NCBI GenBank assembly: GCA_000277545.1
Contig: AKXM01000022.1
Span: 1-40,439, forward strand
DNA length: 40,439 nt
Source: Enterobacter sp. Ag1
Lineage (GTDB): Bacteria > Pseudomonadota > Gammaproteobacteria > Enterobacterales > Enterobacteriaceae
Direction of reading: 5' to 3'
Shown here piece after piece: positions 9,117 through 16,294 of this stretch (its first letter is position 1; each line of letters begins with the position of its first letter). The notes below the pieces were generated by a model that was not told where the DNA came from, did no database searches, and saw nothing but the letters and a program-made list of their open reading frames with translations. A program made the position numbers and the translations under genes.

Positions 9117-9844
9117 TTTCTACCCCCACCAGACAAATAGTCCTCGATACCGAAACCACCGGTATGAACCAGATCGGTGCTCATTACGAAGGGCATCGCA
9201 TTATCGAGATCGGTGCGGTTGAAGTGATCAACCGTCGCCTGACGGGCAACAACTTCCACGTCTACCTCAAGCCCGACCGGCTGGTGGATCCGGAAGCCTT
9301 TGGCGTTCACGGTATTGCGGACGAGTTCCTGGCGGATAAGCCGACCTTCGATCAGGTTGCAGACTCGTTCCTCGACTATATTCGCGGCGCCGAGCTGGTC
9401 ATTCATAACGCCTCGTTTGATATCGGCTTTATGGACTACGAGTTCAGCAAGCTGCGGCGCGACATTCCTAAAACGGATACCTTCTGTAAGGTAACCGACA
9501 GCCTGGCAATGGCCCGTAAGATGTTCCCGGGCAAGCGGAACAGCCTCGATGCGCTCTGCTCTCGCTATGAAATAGACAACAGCAAACGTACGCTGCACGG
9601 CGCATTGCTCGATGCCCAAATCCTGGCCGACGTTTATCTGATGATGACCGGCGGGCAAACGTCACTCAAATTTTCTATGGAAGGTGATGTGCAACAGCAG
9701 CAGGGCAGCGGCGGCATTCAGCGCGTGGTGCGTCGTGCAACAGGTATGCGGGTGATCCACGCCAGTGATGAAGAGCTGGTGGCCCATGAATCACGCCTTG
9801 ATTTGGTGCAGAAGAAGGGCGGCAGCTGCCTCTGGCGCAGCTAA
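9113..9844 (+). CDS. dnaQ: DNA polymerase III epsilon subunit (proofreading exonuclease)
   Basis: A 243-residue 3'-5' exonuclease of the replicative core polymerase. D12 and E14 in [16 protein letters not shown] and the HGALLDAQ motif give the DEDDh catalytic set in the E. coli numbering. The C-terminal linker has a beta-clamp motif QTSLKF (QTSMAF in E. coli), and the end [10 protein letters not shown] matches the polymerase-binding tail. The start looks rearranged: the ancestral-type sequence ATG AGC ACA GCT ATA at 9099 runs into TGA after five codons, and the dnaQ frame starts at an ATG overlapping that stop (see findings). Divergent from rnhA. Confidence 0.97.
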   Translation: MISTPTRQIVLDTETTGMNQIGAHYEGHRIIEIGAVEVINRRLTGNNFHVYLKPDRLVDPEAFGVHGIADEFLADKPTFDQVADSFLDYIRGAELVIHNASFDIGFMDYEFSKLRRDIPKTDTFCKVTDSLAMARKMFPGKRNSLDALCSRYEIDNSKRTLHGALLDAQILADVYLMMTGGQTSLKFSMEGDVQQQQGSGGIQRVVRRATGMRVIHASDEELVAHESRLDLVQKKGGSCLWRS

Positions 9845-9862
9845 AAATAGCCAAAGCGAGTT

Positions 9863-9889
9863 AAAAATCACCACTCAGGTGATTTTTGC
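9863..9889 (+). terminator. Intrinsic terminator after dnaQ
   Basis: AAAAATCACC and GGTGATTTTT form a perfect ten-base stem ending in a short T tract, 18 bases after the dnaQ stop and ahead of the separate aspV promoter. Confidence 0.8.
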
Positions 9890-9919
9890 GGCAAACGGTT
9901 AATTTTATGATAAAAAGCG

Positions 9920-9948
9920 TTGACGGTTATCGGGGCAATCCGTAATAT
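9920..9948 (+). promoter_or_regulatory. Sigma-70 promoter of aspV
   Basis: TTGACG (9920-9925) and TAATAT (9943-9948) are separated by 17 bases and lie about 30 bases before the tRNA 5' end. Near-consensus match for a stable-RNA promoter. Confidence 0.85.
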
Positions 9949-9978
9949 CCGCTTCGTTCCCGACGGGGAACAAAACGC

Positions 9979-10055
9979 GGAGCGGTAGTTCAGTCGGTTA
10001 GAATACCTGCCTGTCACGCAGGGGGTCGCGGGTTCGAGTCCCGTCCGTTCCGCCA
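9979..10055 (+). tRNA. aspV: tRNA-Asp (anticodon GTC), second copy
   Basis: A 77-nt gene with encoded CCA, identical to the copy at 537-613. It has its own promoter and a downstream hairpin, so it is a single-gene transcription unit as in E. coli. The accessory hpx block starts just after it, where E. coli K-12 has yafT and other variable genes. Confidence 0.97.
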
Positions 10056-10063
10056 CAATTCAG

Positions 10064-10100
10064 AAGGCCTGAGTCAGCAATGACTCAGGCCTTCGTCGTT
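10064..10100 (+). terminator. Terminator of aspV
   Basis: AAGGCCTGAGTCA and its perfect complement (13 pairs) with a GCAA loop are followed by CGTCGTTTCTG, a weak T tract, 8 bases after the tRNA. Confidence 0.8.
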
Positions 10101-10167
10101 TCTGCCTTTCTTAAATATTCACCTAACCCCCGCGCCGCAATCGCGCGAGGGCTGGCTGAAACCACCT

Positions 10168-11091
10168 CTAGTGCCTGCTGGCCAACGCCACGCCTACCAA
10201 AATAGTCGCAATCCCGATGATATGGAAAAGATGCAGCGTTTCGCCGAGAAATACCAGCGACAGCACTACGCCAAAGACTGGGATCAGGTGAATGCTAAGC
10301 CCGGCACGTGCGGCGCCGACGGCCTCCACACAACGTCCGTACAGCAGATAGGAAACAAAAGAGGGGAATGCACCGAGGAACACGACCGCTGAAATCGTCA
10401 TGGTATTCCAGTGTGGCACAGCCCCGGTGCTCATTTCATGCAGCCACAGCGGCAGCGTCACCACCAGCGCGATAGCCACCTGAACGCCCAGCAGCCCCAT
10501 GCGGCTAATATCGGAAGGGATTTTTCGGATCCACAGCGTATACAGCGCAAAACAAGCCATGGCCGCCAGCAGCATCAGGTCACCCGATGAAAACGCCATT
10601 TGCAGCAGCCCGTGGATATCGCCTTTAAAGATAATAAACAGCACGCCGCAGCAGGAAATTGCCAGGCCGACCACCTGCTTAACGCTGAGCTTGTGCCCAA
10701 AGAATAGCGCACCAAACAGCATAATCAGCACCGGTATACAGGAGTTAAGCAACAGCGCGTTGGTGCTCGAAGTGTGGTGCAGGCCGATATAGACCAGCAG
10801 GCTAAAGCAGACGATCCCCGTCACCGACACGGCGACAATCCAGCCCAGATACTCCCGGTAGCGACGAAAGTCTCTTTTTATATAAGGCAGCGCAAACGGC
10901 AGAATCACTATGAGCGCCACCAGCCAGCGCATAAAGGTGAGCCCCACCGGGGGAATATCATTGCGAACGGCTTTGCCGACGATGTAATTGCACGCCCAAA
11001 GCAGCGGCGGAATGGTGAACAGGAGCAAAACATACCAGGCCGACGGCTTATGGGGGGCAGCCTCAGTGGCCGACTTCTTACTGCTGAGCAA
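10168..11091 (-). CDS. DMT-superfamily exporter (EamA family)
   Basis: An inner-membrane protein of about 307 residues with roughly ten hydrophobic segments forming two EamA repeats (PPLLWACNYIVGKAVRNDIPP in the first; the second begins near GDLMLLAAMACFALYTLWIR). Such proteins export amino acids, purine-related metabolites or drugs; the substrate here is unknown. The start is uncertain: the frame is open from a GTG at 11109 with no ribosome binding site, whereas a TTG at 11091 has AAGGAG six bases before it, so I prefer the TTG. It shares direction with hpxC but is separated from it by a strong terminator. Confidence 0.85.
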   Translation of the reverse strand: MLSSKKSATEAAPHKPSAWYVLLLFTIPPLLWACNYIVGKAVRNDIPPVGLTFMRWLVALIVILPFALPYIKRDFRRYREYLGWIVAVSVTGIVCFSLLVYIGLHHTSSTNALLLNSCIPVLIMLFGALFFGHKLSVKQVVGLAISCCGVLFIIFKGDIHGLLQMAFSSGDLMLLAAMACFALYTLWIRKIPSDISRMGLLGVQVAIALVVTLPLWLHEMSTGAVPHWNTMTISAVVFLGAFPSFVSYLLYGRCVEAVGAARAGLSIHLIPVFGVVLSLVFLGETLHLFHIIGIATILVGVALASRH

Positions 11092-11200
11092 GGGACTCTC
11101 CTTTGACACGGAATTTTGCTGGAAAGGGCGAAGGGAGAATATATCACTCGCGCTGGGCCAGCCGTCGTCTCAGAGAAGAAAAAGAGTATGTCTGGAAATG

Positions 11201-11230
11201 AAAAAGCCTGAACCCCTTCGGGCCCAGGCC
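11201..11230 (-). terminator. Intrinsic terminator of hpxC
   Basis: Read on the minus strand, GCCTGGGCCC and GGGTTCAGGC form a ten-pair stem (two G-U pairs) with a GAAG tetraloop, followed at once by TTTTTC. It lies just after the hpxC stop and insulates the DMT exporter gene. Confidence 0.88.
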
Positions 11231-11237
11231 TCAATGT

Positions 11238-12731
11238 TTACTCTTTGGAGGTGGCGACGCGGCCAGCAAAACCGGCAGCAACGCTGACTTTTTCGCTACG
11301 AGCCAGCCAGCGGTAGCAGCTCAGGCCGAGGAACACGCCGATAAACCAGCTGAAGTTGGCGACTTCATGCAGCGAAGGAATAAAGCTGATGGTCAGGCAA
11401 ACGGCAACCGAAGGCACCAGGGCGATGATCGCTTTCGGGTTAAAGCCGTGGCTGTACCAGTAGCGGCCTTTCGGCGTGTCGTTAAACAGATCGTCGACGT
11501 GAATTTTACCGCCTTTCACCAGGTAGAAGTCTGCCAGCAGGATGCCGAACAGCGGCCCAATGAACGAGCCCAGCACATCCAGCGTGTAGTGGATAAGTTC
11601 CGGGGACTGGAACAGGTTCCACGGCGTCAGCAGCACAGAACCCACCGCGGCGATCATCCCACCCGCACGGAAGCTGATCTTCTGCGGAGAGCAGTTAGAG
11701 AAGTCGAACGCCGGAGAAACAAAGTTCGCCACGATATTGATCCCGATAGTCGCGGTGATCATCGTCAGCAGGCCAATCGCCATCGCGAGGCTGTTGCCGA
11801 TATGGCTCACGGTTTCGATCGGGTCAGTGATCATTTTGCCGAACAGCGACTGAGTACCGGACACAATCACCACGGTGACAATAGAGAACAGCAGGAAGTT
11901 AAACGGCAGGCCCCAGCGGTTGCCGCGGCGGATCTCATTCATGCTTTTACCGTAGCGAGAGAAGTCGCCGAAGTTCAGCAGCGGGCCGGAGAAGTACGAC
12001 ACCACCAGCGCGGTGGCGGTGATCATCTGCCACACCTGCTCGCCGGAGCTAAGCTGTTTGCTGGCTAAGGTAAAGGAGATGCCATCGAAGCCGGTCTGAT
12101 ACAGGATCCAGCCTGCCAGCGCCATCATCACGATGTATACCGCAGGGCCCGCGATATCAATAAAGCGCTTAATCGCATTCATCCCGTGCCAGAACACCAT
12201 CGCCTGCAGCACCCACATAATGCCGAAACAGATCCAGCCGAGCTGAGACAGGCCGAGGAAGCTCACGCCCGTCATTGGGGCAAGCGTTGGCCAGAACTTC
12301 AACAGCACCAGCATTAAGGCGTTAGCGGCCAGGTAAGTTTGTATCCCGTACCAGGCGAAGGCGATAAGCCCGCGGATCACCGCCGGAATATTCGCGCCGA
12401 AGACGCCGAAAGCCTGGCGGCAAATCACCGCGTAAGGCACGCCCGCCATCTGGCTGGGTTTGGCGACCAGGTTGGCACAAAACTGCACGATGCAAATCCC
12501 TGCCAGCAGGCAAATCAGTACCTGCCAGCTGGCAAGTCCGAGCGTAAAGAAGCTGGCTGCCACCACGTAGCCGCCCATGCTGTGTACATCTGACATCCAA
12601 AACGAAAAAATATTATACCAGGACCAAGTCTGGTGGCGGGTTGGGGCCAGGTCATCGTTGCACAGGCGCGGGCTGTAGCCGGCGTTGGCACTCTCTTTCA
12701 TGGCTGGGGCGTTGTTCTCTATACCTGGCAT
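11238..12731 (-). CDS. hpxC: NCS1-family nucleobase/ureide permease, likely HpxC
   Basis: A 497-residue inner-membrane protein with about twelve hydrophobic segments and the layout of NCS1 cation symporters (SFWMSDVHSMGGYVVAASFF in helix 1, GVPYAVICRQAFGVFGAN between helices 2 and 3, DFSRYGKS after helix 6). It is related to allantoin permease AllP and cytosine permease CodB. In Klebsiella pneumoniae hpxC is the permease gene transcribed away from hpxSAB, and the same arrangement is seen here with 143 bases between the start codons. Allantoin is the likely substrate by context; a purine base is possible. AGGAG precedes the ATG. Confidence 0.85.
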   Translation of the reverse strand: MPGIENNAPAMKESANAGYSPRLCNDDLAPTRHQTWSWYNIFSFWMSDVHSMGGYVVAASFFTLGLASWQVLICLLAGICIVQFCANLVAKPSQMAGVPYAVICRQAFGVFGANIPAVIRGLIAFAWYGIQTYLAANALMLVLLKFWPTLAPMTGVSFLGLSQLGWICFGIMWVLQAMVFWHGMNAIKRFIDIAGPAVYIVMMALAGWILYQTGFDGISFTLASKQLSSGEQVWQMITATALVVSYFSGPLLNFGDFSRYGKSMNEIRRGNRWGLPFNFLLFSIVTVVIVSGTQSLFGKMITDPIETVSHIGNSLAMAIGLLTMITATIGINIVANFVSPAFDFSNCSPQKISFRAGGMIAAVGSVLLTPWNLFQSPELIHYTLDVLGSFIGPLFGILLADFYLVKGGKIHVDDLFNDTPKGRYWYSHGFNPKAIIALVPSVAVCLTISFIPSLHEVANFSWFIGVFLGLSCYRWLARSEKVSVAAGFAGRVATSKE

Positions 12732-12809
12732 GGGATCTGCTCCTATAAAAACAGAAGATGGATTACGTCTGCCATAGGTATTGCAGGAACCAGGCCAGGT
12801 TTACATTTC

Positions 12810-12841
12810 TTGTATTCAATTATCAATGATATTGTATACAA
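12810..12841 (+). promoter_or_regulatory. Tandem GntR-type operators ahead of hpxS (candidate HpxS sites)
   Basis: TTGTATTCAA (12810-12819) and the perfect palindrome TTGTATACAA (12832-12841) start 22 bases apart, two DNA turns, just before hpxS. HpxS of K. pneumoniae is reported to bind two tandem sites over the hpxSAB promoter with a NAC site between them; these two boxes fit that description. I could not place a clean NAC site. Confidence 0.65.
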
Positions 12842-12874
12842 ATAAAGGGTGCCTGGTGCTAACAGGAGAGGTGA

Positions 12875-13588
12875 ATGAAACGTGATTTCGGGGTGACAGC
12901 CCCAGCAGAACTGCATGATAAAGAAGCCGTTATCTGGCAATCGCTGATGACGGCGATGGTCGAACACCAGCTGCCGCCGGGCAGCAAACTGCCGGAAGAA
13001 GCGCTGGCGGACGTTTTTGGCATTAGCCGAACCGGGATCCGTAAAGTCTTAACGCGCCTCGCAACGGTGCAAATGATCACCCTGCTGCCCGGGCGTGGTG
13101 CATTTGTGGCGATGCCGGACGTCGAAGAATCAAAAGCGATCTTCCAGACGCGCTCCGTCCTCGAATGCGCCAACCTGCCTCATGTCCTCGAGCATCTTCA
13201 GGCACCGCACCTGGCCGCGCTGCGTAAAATCATCCAGCAGGAAGAAAAAGCGCACCGCGACGGAGACGGGCCGGCGGCCATCCGCCTTTCAGCGGCGTTT
13301 CATATTCAGCTGCAGGCTATCTCCGGCAATGCCGTGCTGACGGAAATGGTCACCAGTTTGACGCACCGCTCCTCGCTGGTGATCGCTGCCTGGGGCGCGC
13401 CGTGGCAGCGGGGCTGCCGCTGTGACGATCATGAACACCTTATCGATCTGCTGCGCAAAAAAGACATTGAGCCGCTGACCCTGGCGATGAAGCACCACTT
13501 CGATCACATTGTTTCCAGCCTGCATTTTGAGCGCAGCGGTGAAACCACCCCAGACTTCGCCCGCCTCTTTGGCACCCGACAGGAATAA
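12875..13588 (+). CDS. hpxS: GntR-family (FadR/FCD type) regulator of allantoin genes
   Basis: A 237-residue regulator with an N-terminal winged helix (about residues 10-80; PPGSKLPEEALADVFGISRT and LLPGRGAFVA are the family hallmarks) and a C-terminal all-helical FCD effector domain (about 85-225). In K. pneumoniae HpxS represses hpxSAB without allantoin and helps activate it, together with NAC, when allantoin is present and nitrogen is scarce. GGAGAGG precedes the ATG. It is the first gene of an hpxS-hpxA-hpxB operon, with 2 bases to hpxA. Confidence 0.9.
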   Translation: MKRDFGVTAPAELHDKEAVIWQSLMTAMVEHQLPPGSKLPEEALADVFGISRTGIRKVLTRLATVQMITLLPGRGAFVAMPDVEESKAIFQTRSVLECANLPHVLEHLQAPHLAALRKIIQQEEKAHRDGDGPAAIRLSAAFHIQLQAISGNAVLTEMVTSLTHRSSLVIAAWGAPWQRGCRCDDHEHLIDLLRKKDIEPLTLAMKHHFDHIVSSLHFERSGETTPDFARLFGTRQE

Positions 13589-13590
13589 CC

Positions 13591-14328
13591 ATGCCACAGC
13601 CTATTATTCAAGTGATCAACCCCAACACCAGCCAGGCGATGACGCACACCATTGCAGAAGCCGCGCGTAGCGTTGCCGCCCCCGGTACACAAATCCTCGC
13701 GACATGCCCGGAGCAGGGCGTGGAGTCAATAGAAGGGCACTTTGACGAAGCCATTGCGGCCATCGGTGTGCTGGAACAAATTCAGCAGGGCAAAGCGCAG
13801 GGCGCGAGCGGGCACGTCATCGCCTGCTTTGGCGACCCTGGGCTGCTGGCGGCGCGTGAGATAGCCAGCGGGCCGGTGATTGGCATTGCCGAAGCGGCCA
13901 TGCATATGGCCACGATGGTCGCCACCCGCTTCTCTATTGTCACCACGCTGCCACGCACGGTGATCATCGCCCGCCATTTGCTGCAGCAATACGGCTTCGA
14001 GCATCACTGCGCGGCGCTGCATGCCATCGATCTGCCCGTGCTGGCGCTGGAAGACGGCACCGGGCTGGCCCAGCGCATGGTGCGTGAGCGCTGCATTCAG
14101 GCCAAAAAAGAAGACAACAGTGGGGCGATCGTGCTGGGCTGTGGCGGCATGGCAAACCTGGCGAAAGAGCTGACCGAAGAGATCGGTATCCCGGTTATCG
14201 ACGGCGTCACCGCGGCGGTGAAGCTGGTGGAGTCGCTGGTTGCGCTGGGGATCGGCACCAGCAAATTTGGCGATCTCGCTTATCCGAATAAAAAGCCGCT
14301 TTCCGGCTCTTTTGCTCGTCTGGGTTAA
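13591..14328 (+). CDS. hpxA: Allantoin racemase (Asp/Glu/hydantoin racemase family)
   Basis: A 245-residue cofactor-independent racemase that interconverts (R)- and (S)-allantoin so that the allantoinase can use both. The two catalytic cysteines are C79 in VIACFGDPG and C184 in VLGCGGMA, one on each side of the active site, as expected for the family and, as I recall, at the positions used in the Klebsiella enzyme. It follows hpxS by 2 bases and precedes hpxB by 18 bases, so the three genes form one operon. Confidence 0.92.
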   Translation: MPQPIIQVINPNTSQAMTHTIAEAARSVAAPGTQILATCPEQGVESIEGHFDEAIAAIGVLEQIQQGKAQGASGHVIACFGDPGLLAAREIASGPVIGIAEAAMHMATMVATRFSIVTTLPRTVIIARHLLQQYGFEHHCAALHAIDLPVLALEDGTGLAQRMVRERCIQAKKEDNSGAIVLGCGGMANLAKELTEEIGIPVIDGVTAAVKLVESLVALGIGTSKFGDLAYPNKKPLSGSFARLG

Positions 14329-14346
14329 GGTTAAAAGAGGCCAACT

Positions 14347-15303
14347 ATGACGGAAGAACAAAAGCGTAATCGCTACCCTTTTACCGAAAACTACCCGCGC
14401 GATCTCGCTGGTTATGCCGGCAATCCTCCCCATGCGCAGTGGCCGAACGGCGCGCGTATTGCGGTTCAGTTTGTCCTGAACTTTGAAGAAGGGGCGGAAA
14501 ACAACGTGCTGCACGGCGACAGCGGCTCGGAACAATTTCTCTCTGACATCATCGGGGCGGCCAGCTTCCCGGACCGCCACATGTCGATGGACTCCCTGTA
14601 CGAATACGGCTCCCGGGCAGGGTTCTGGCGTATCCACAATGAATTCCAGAAGCGCGGTCTGCCTCTGACGGTGTTTGGCGTCGCCATGGCGCTGGCCCGC
14701 AACCCGGAGATTGTGGCCGCGATCAAAGCCGCTGACTACGACGTGGTCAGCCACGGCTGGCGCTGGATCCATTATCAGAGTATGGACGCTGCCACCGAGC
14801 GCCAGCACCTGCATCAGGCGATGGAAATCCTGGAAGATCTGTTCGGCTCCCGCCCGCTAGGTTGGTACACCGGGCGCGACAGCCCTAATACCCGCAGGCT
14901 GGTGGTTGAGCACGGCGGTATCCTGTACGACAGCGATTACTACGGCGACGATCTGCCTTTCTGGAGCAAAGTGGCCTGCGAAGACGGCAGCACCAAACCT
15001 CACCTGATCGTGCCGTACACGCTGGATACCAATGATATGCGCTTCGCCACCGCGCAGGGGTTCAATACCGCCGAGCAGTTTTACACTTACCTGAAAGACA
15101 GTTTTGACGTGCTGTATGAAGAAGGGGACACGGTACCGAAGATGATGTCTATCGGCATGCATTGCCGCCTGTTAGGGCGACCGGGCCGCTTCCGGGCGCT
15201 GCAGCGTTTTCTGGATTACGTGCAGCAACATGAAGGGGTGTGGATTTGCAGAAGGCAGGACATTGCTGAGCATTGGGTGAAGACGCACCCGTTTGTTGAA
15301 TGA
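14347..15303 (+). CDS. hpxB: Allantoinase, polysaccharide-deacetylase fold (PuuE type)
   Basis: A 318-residue cytosolic enzyme that hydrolyses (S)-allantoin to allantoate. It belongs to the PuuE/polysaccharide deacetylase fold rather than the zinc amidohydrolase fold of E. coli AllB; the N-terminus YPRDLAGYAGNPPHAQWPNG, GWYTGRDSPNTRRL and SIGMHCRLLGRPGR are typical of this group. AAAGAGG lies before the ATG. It is the last gene of hpxSAB; a structured repeat region follows. Allantoate is the substrate of HpxK, encoded 6.5 kb downstream. Confidence 0.93.
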   Translation: MTEEQKRNRYPFTENYPRDLAGYAGNPPHAQWPNGARIAVQFVLNFEEGAENNVLHGDSGSEQFLSDIIGAASFPDRHMSMDSLYEYGSRAGFWRIHNEFQKRGLPLTVFGVAMALARNPEIVAAIKAADYDVVSHGWRWIHYQSMDAATERQHLHQAMEILEDLFGSRPLGWYTGRDSPNTRRLVVEHGGILYDSDYYGDDLPFWSKVACEDGSTKPHLIVPYTLDTNDMRFATAQGFNTAEQFYTYLKDSFDVLYEEGDTVPKMMSIGMHCRLLGRPGRFRALQRFLDYVQQHEGVWICRRQDIAEHWVKTHPFVE

Positions 15304-15910
15304 TGTTATTGGCCTTCCCATTCTTCTGTGGATGCCATTTTTATACAGATATGTCTTTGAGGCTCGTTTCTGAGATATTTGTTACTTTGTTGCTGTTCCG
15401 TTCACCCGTATCTCTGCTTCCGCTGCACGTTCAGAGCACGGTGAACGTGTCGGGGAGATAACGCCATCTCCCTGACAACCCTGGCGCCCGACAGCTCAAC
15501 CCCGCCTGAGTTGGGTCATCACCGGGGGCGATGAGAGCCGGGGACAAATCTCCCCTCACCCCAGCCCTCTCCCCAAAGGGGCGAGGGAGAAAACAAAATC
15601 CACGGGAAACATTGTTTATTCCCTCTCCCTTCCAGGAAGAGGGTTAGGGTGAGGGTAAAAGAAGCCGAGACGTTGTGGCTGAGAGCGTCGGGAACGCATC
15701 TCAGGCGACCCAGGACTGGGAGATAAAACGGAGGTCTGCCGCTTCAGCGGTCGATTTATTTGGCCGGGAGTCCGGGTTCTTAGGGGAGTGACGGTGACTC
15801 CCCTAAGACGTTCACCTGTATGGTGGCAACATATGAAGCGGTATTTGAGGTGAACGGAACACGACATGGGCTTTCATAAACAGAAGATTTTATGGTGAAG
15901 AAACAGACTA
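15304..15910. repeat. Intergenic stretch holding a composite inverted repeat element of about 470 bp
   Basis: No convincing gene. The segment 15394-15861 is bounded by 13-base perfect inverted ends (TGTTCCGTTCACC / GGTGAACGGAACA). Each half, read inward, has the same order: end sequence, a tract ending GCTTC, GGTGAACG pairing with CGTTCACC, a strong hairpin (15448-15477 on the left, 15779-15807 on the right), then a GC-rich tract and a CCCTCACCC-type repeat (15552-15590 and 15621-15656). The halves look like two diverged copies in opposite orientation. Such an element may be a non-autonomous mobile repeat, and it also separates the convergent hpxSAB and hpxWXYZ operons. Confidence 0.6.
15779..15807. 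terminator. Strong hairpin in the right half of the repeat element
   Basis: CTTAGGGGAGT and ACTCCCCTAAG form a perfect eleven-base stem with a GACGGTG loop, downstream of hpxZ. No T run follows, so intrinsic termination is uncertain, but it would form a stable 3' end structure. Confidence 0.4.
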
Positions 15911-16294
15911 TCACCCCATTAAACTCACATGCGCGGCCACAATCTTCCAGCCTGAGGCAAACCGGACCCAGGTCTGCATCTGGCGGCCAATCTTATCGCT
16001 GCCTTCTCGGGTAAATTCTGTGCTCGCTACCGCGAGGTCGTCGCTGAAGGTGGTGATAACGGTATTTCTCAGCTGGCGATCCAGCCCCTTCGGCGAACGC
16101 CCGTTGCGGAAAGCGCGGATCTGCTCAATGCCATAAAGGTTTTCCGTTGCGCCAAAACGCACGGTGCGAGCATCCTCCCAAAACAGCTCATCCAGAACGG
16201 CGACATCATTGGTAATCAGCGCCTGCTCGTAGCGATAAAATGCCGCAGTGACTTCATTTAAAACGGCCGGGCGGTCAATATTATCTCGCATCAT
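15911..16294 (-). CDS. hpxZ: AtzH-like (DUF3225) protein HpxZ
   Basis: A 127-residue SnoaL/NTF2-like protein of the DUF3225 family (LDELFWEDARTVRFGATENLYG, RFASGWKIVAAHVSLMG). The cyanurate-pathway relative AtzH hydrolyses 1,3-dicarboxyurea, so HpxZ may act on a related ureido-carboxylate; in Klebsiella its exact role was undetermined as far as I know. Its ATGATG start follows the hpxY TAA with no gap, so the two are translationally coupled. It is the last gene of hpxW-X-Y-Z on the minus strand. Confidence 0.87.
   Translation of the reverse strand: MMRDNIDRPAVLNEVTAAFYRYEQALITNDVAVLDELFWEDARTVRFGATENLYGIEQIRAFRNGRSPKGLDRQLRNTVITTFSDDLAVASTEFTREGSDKIGRQMQTWVRFASGWKIVAAHVSLMG

Noticed and set aside
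9047..9658. Long in-frame extension that would give rnhA a 204-residue N-terminal domain
   Set aside because: It is antisense to dnaQ, and the RNase HI start at 9046 matches the conserved N-terminus and catalytic numbering.
13726..14814. Long minus-strand frame across hpxA and hpxB
   Set aside because: It is a shadow of two clear plus-strand enzymes in GC-rich DNA; composition is full of R, H and A with no recognisable domain.
15616..15867. Minus-strand frame of 83 codons in the hpx intergenic region
   Set aside because: It lies entirely within the repeat and hairpin element and reads repeat sequence (PHPNPLPGRERE), which is typical of translated REP-type DNA.
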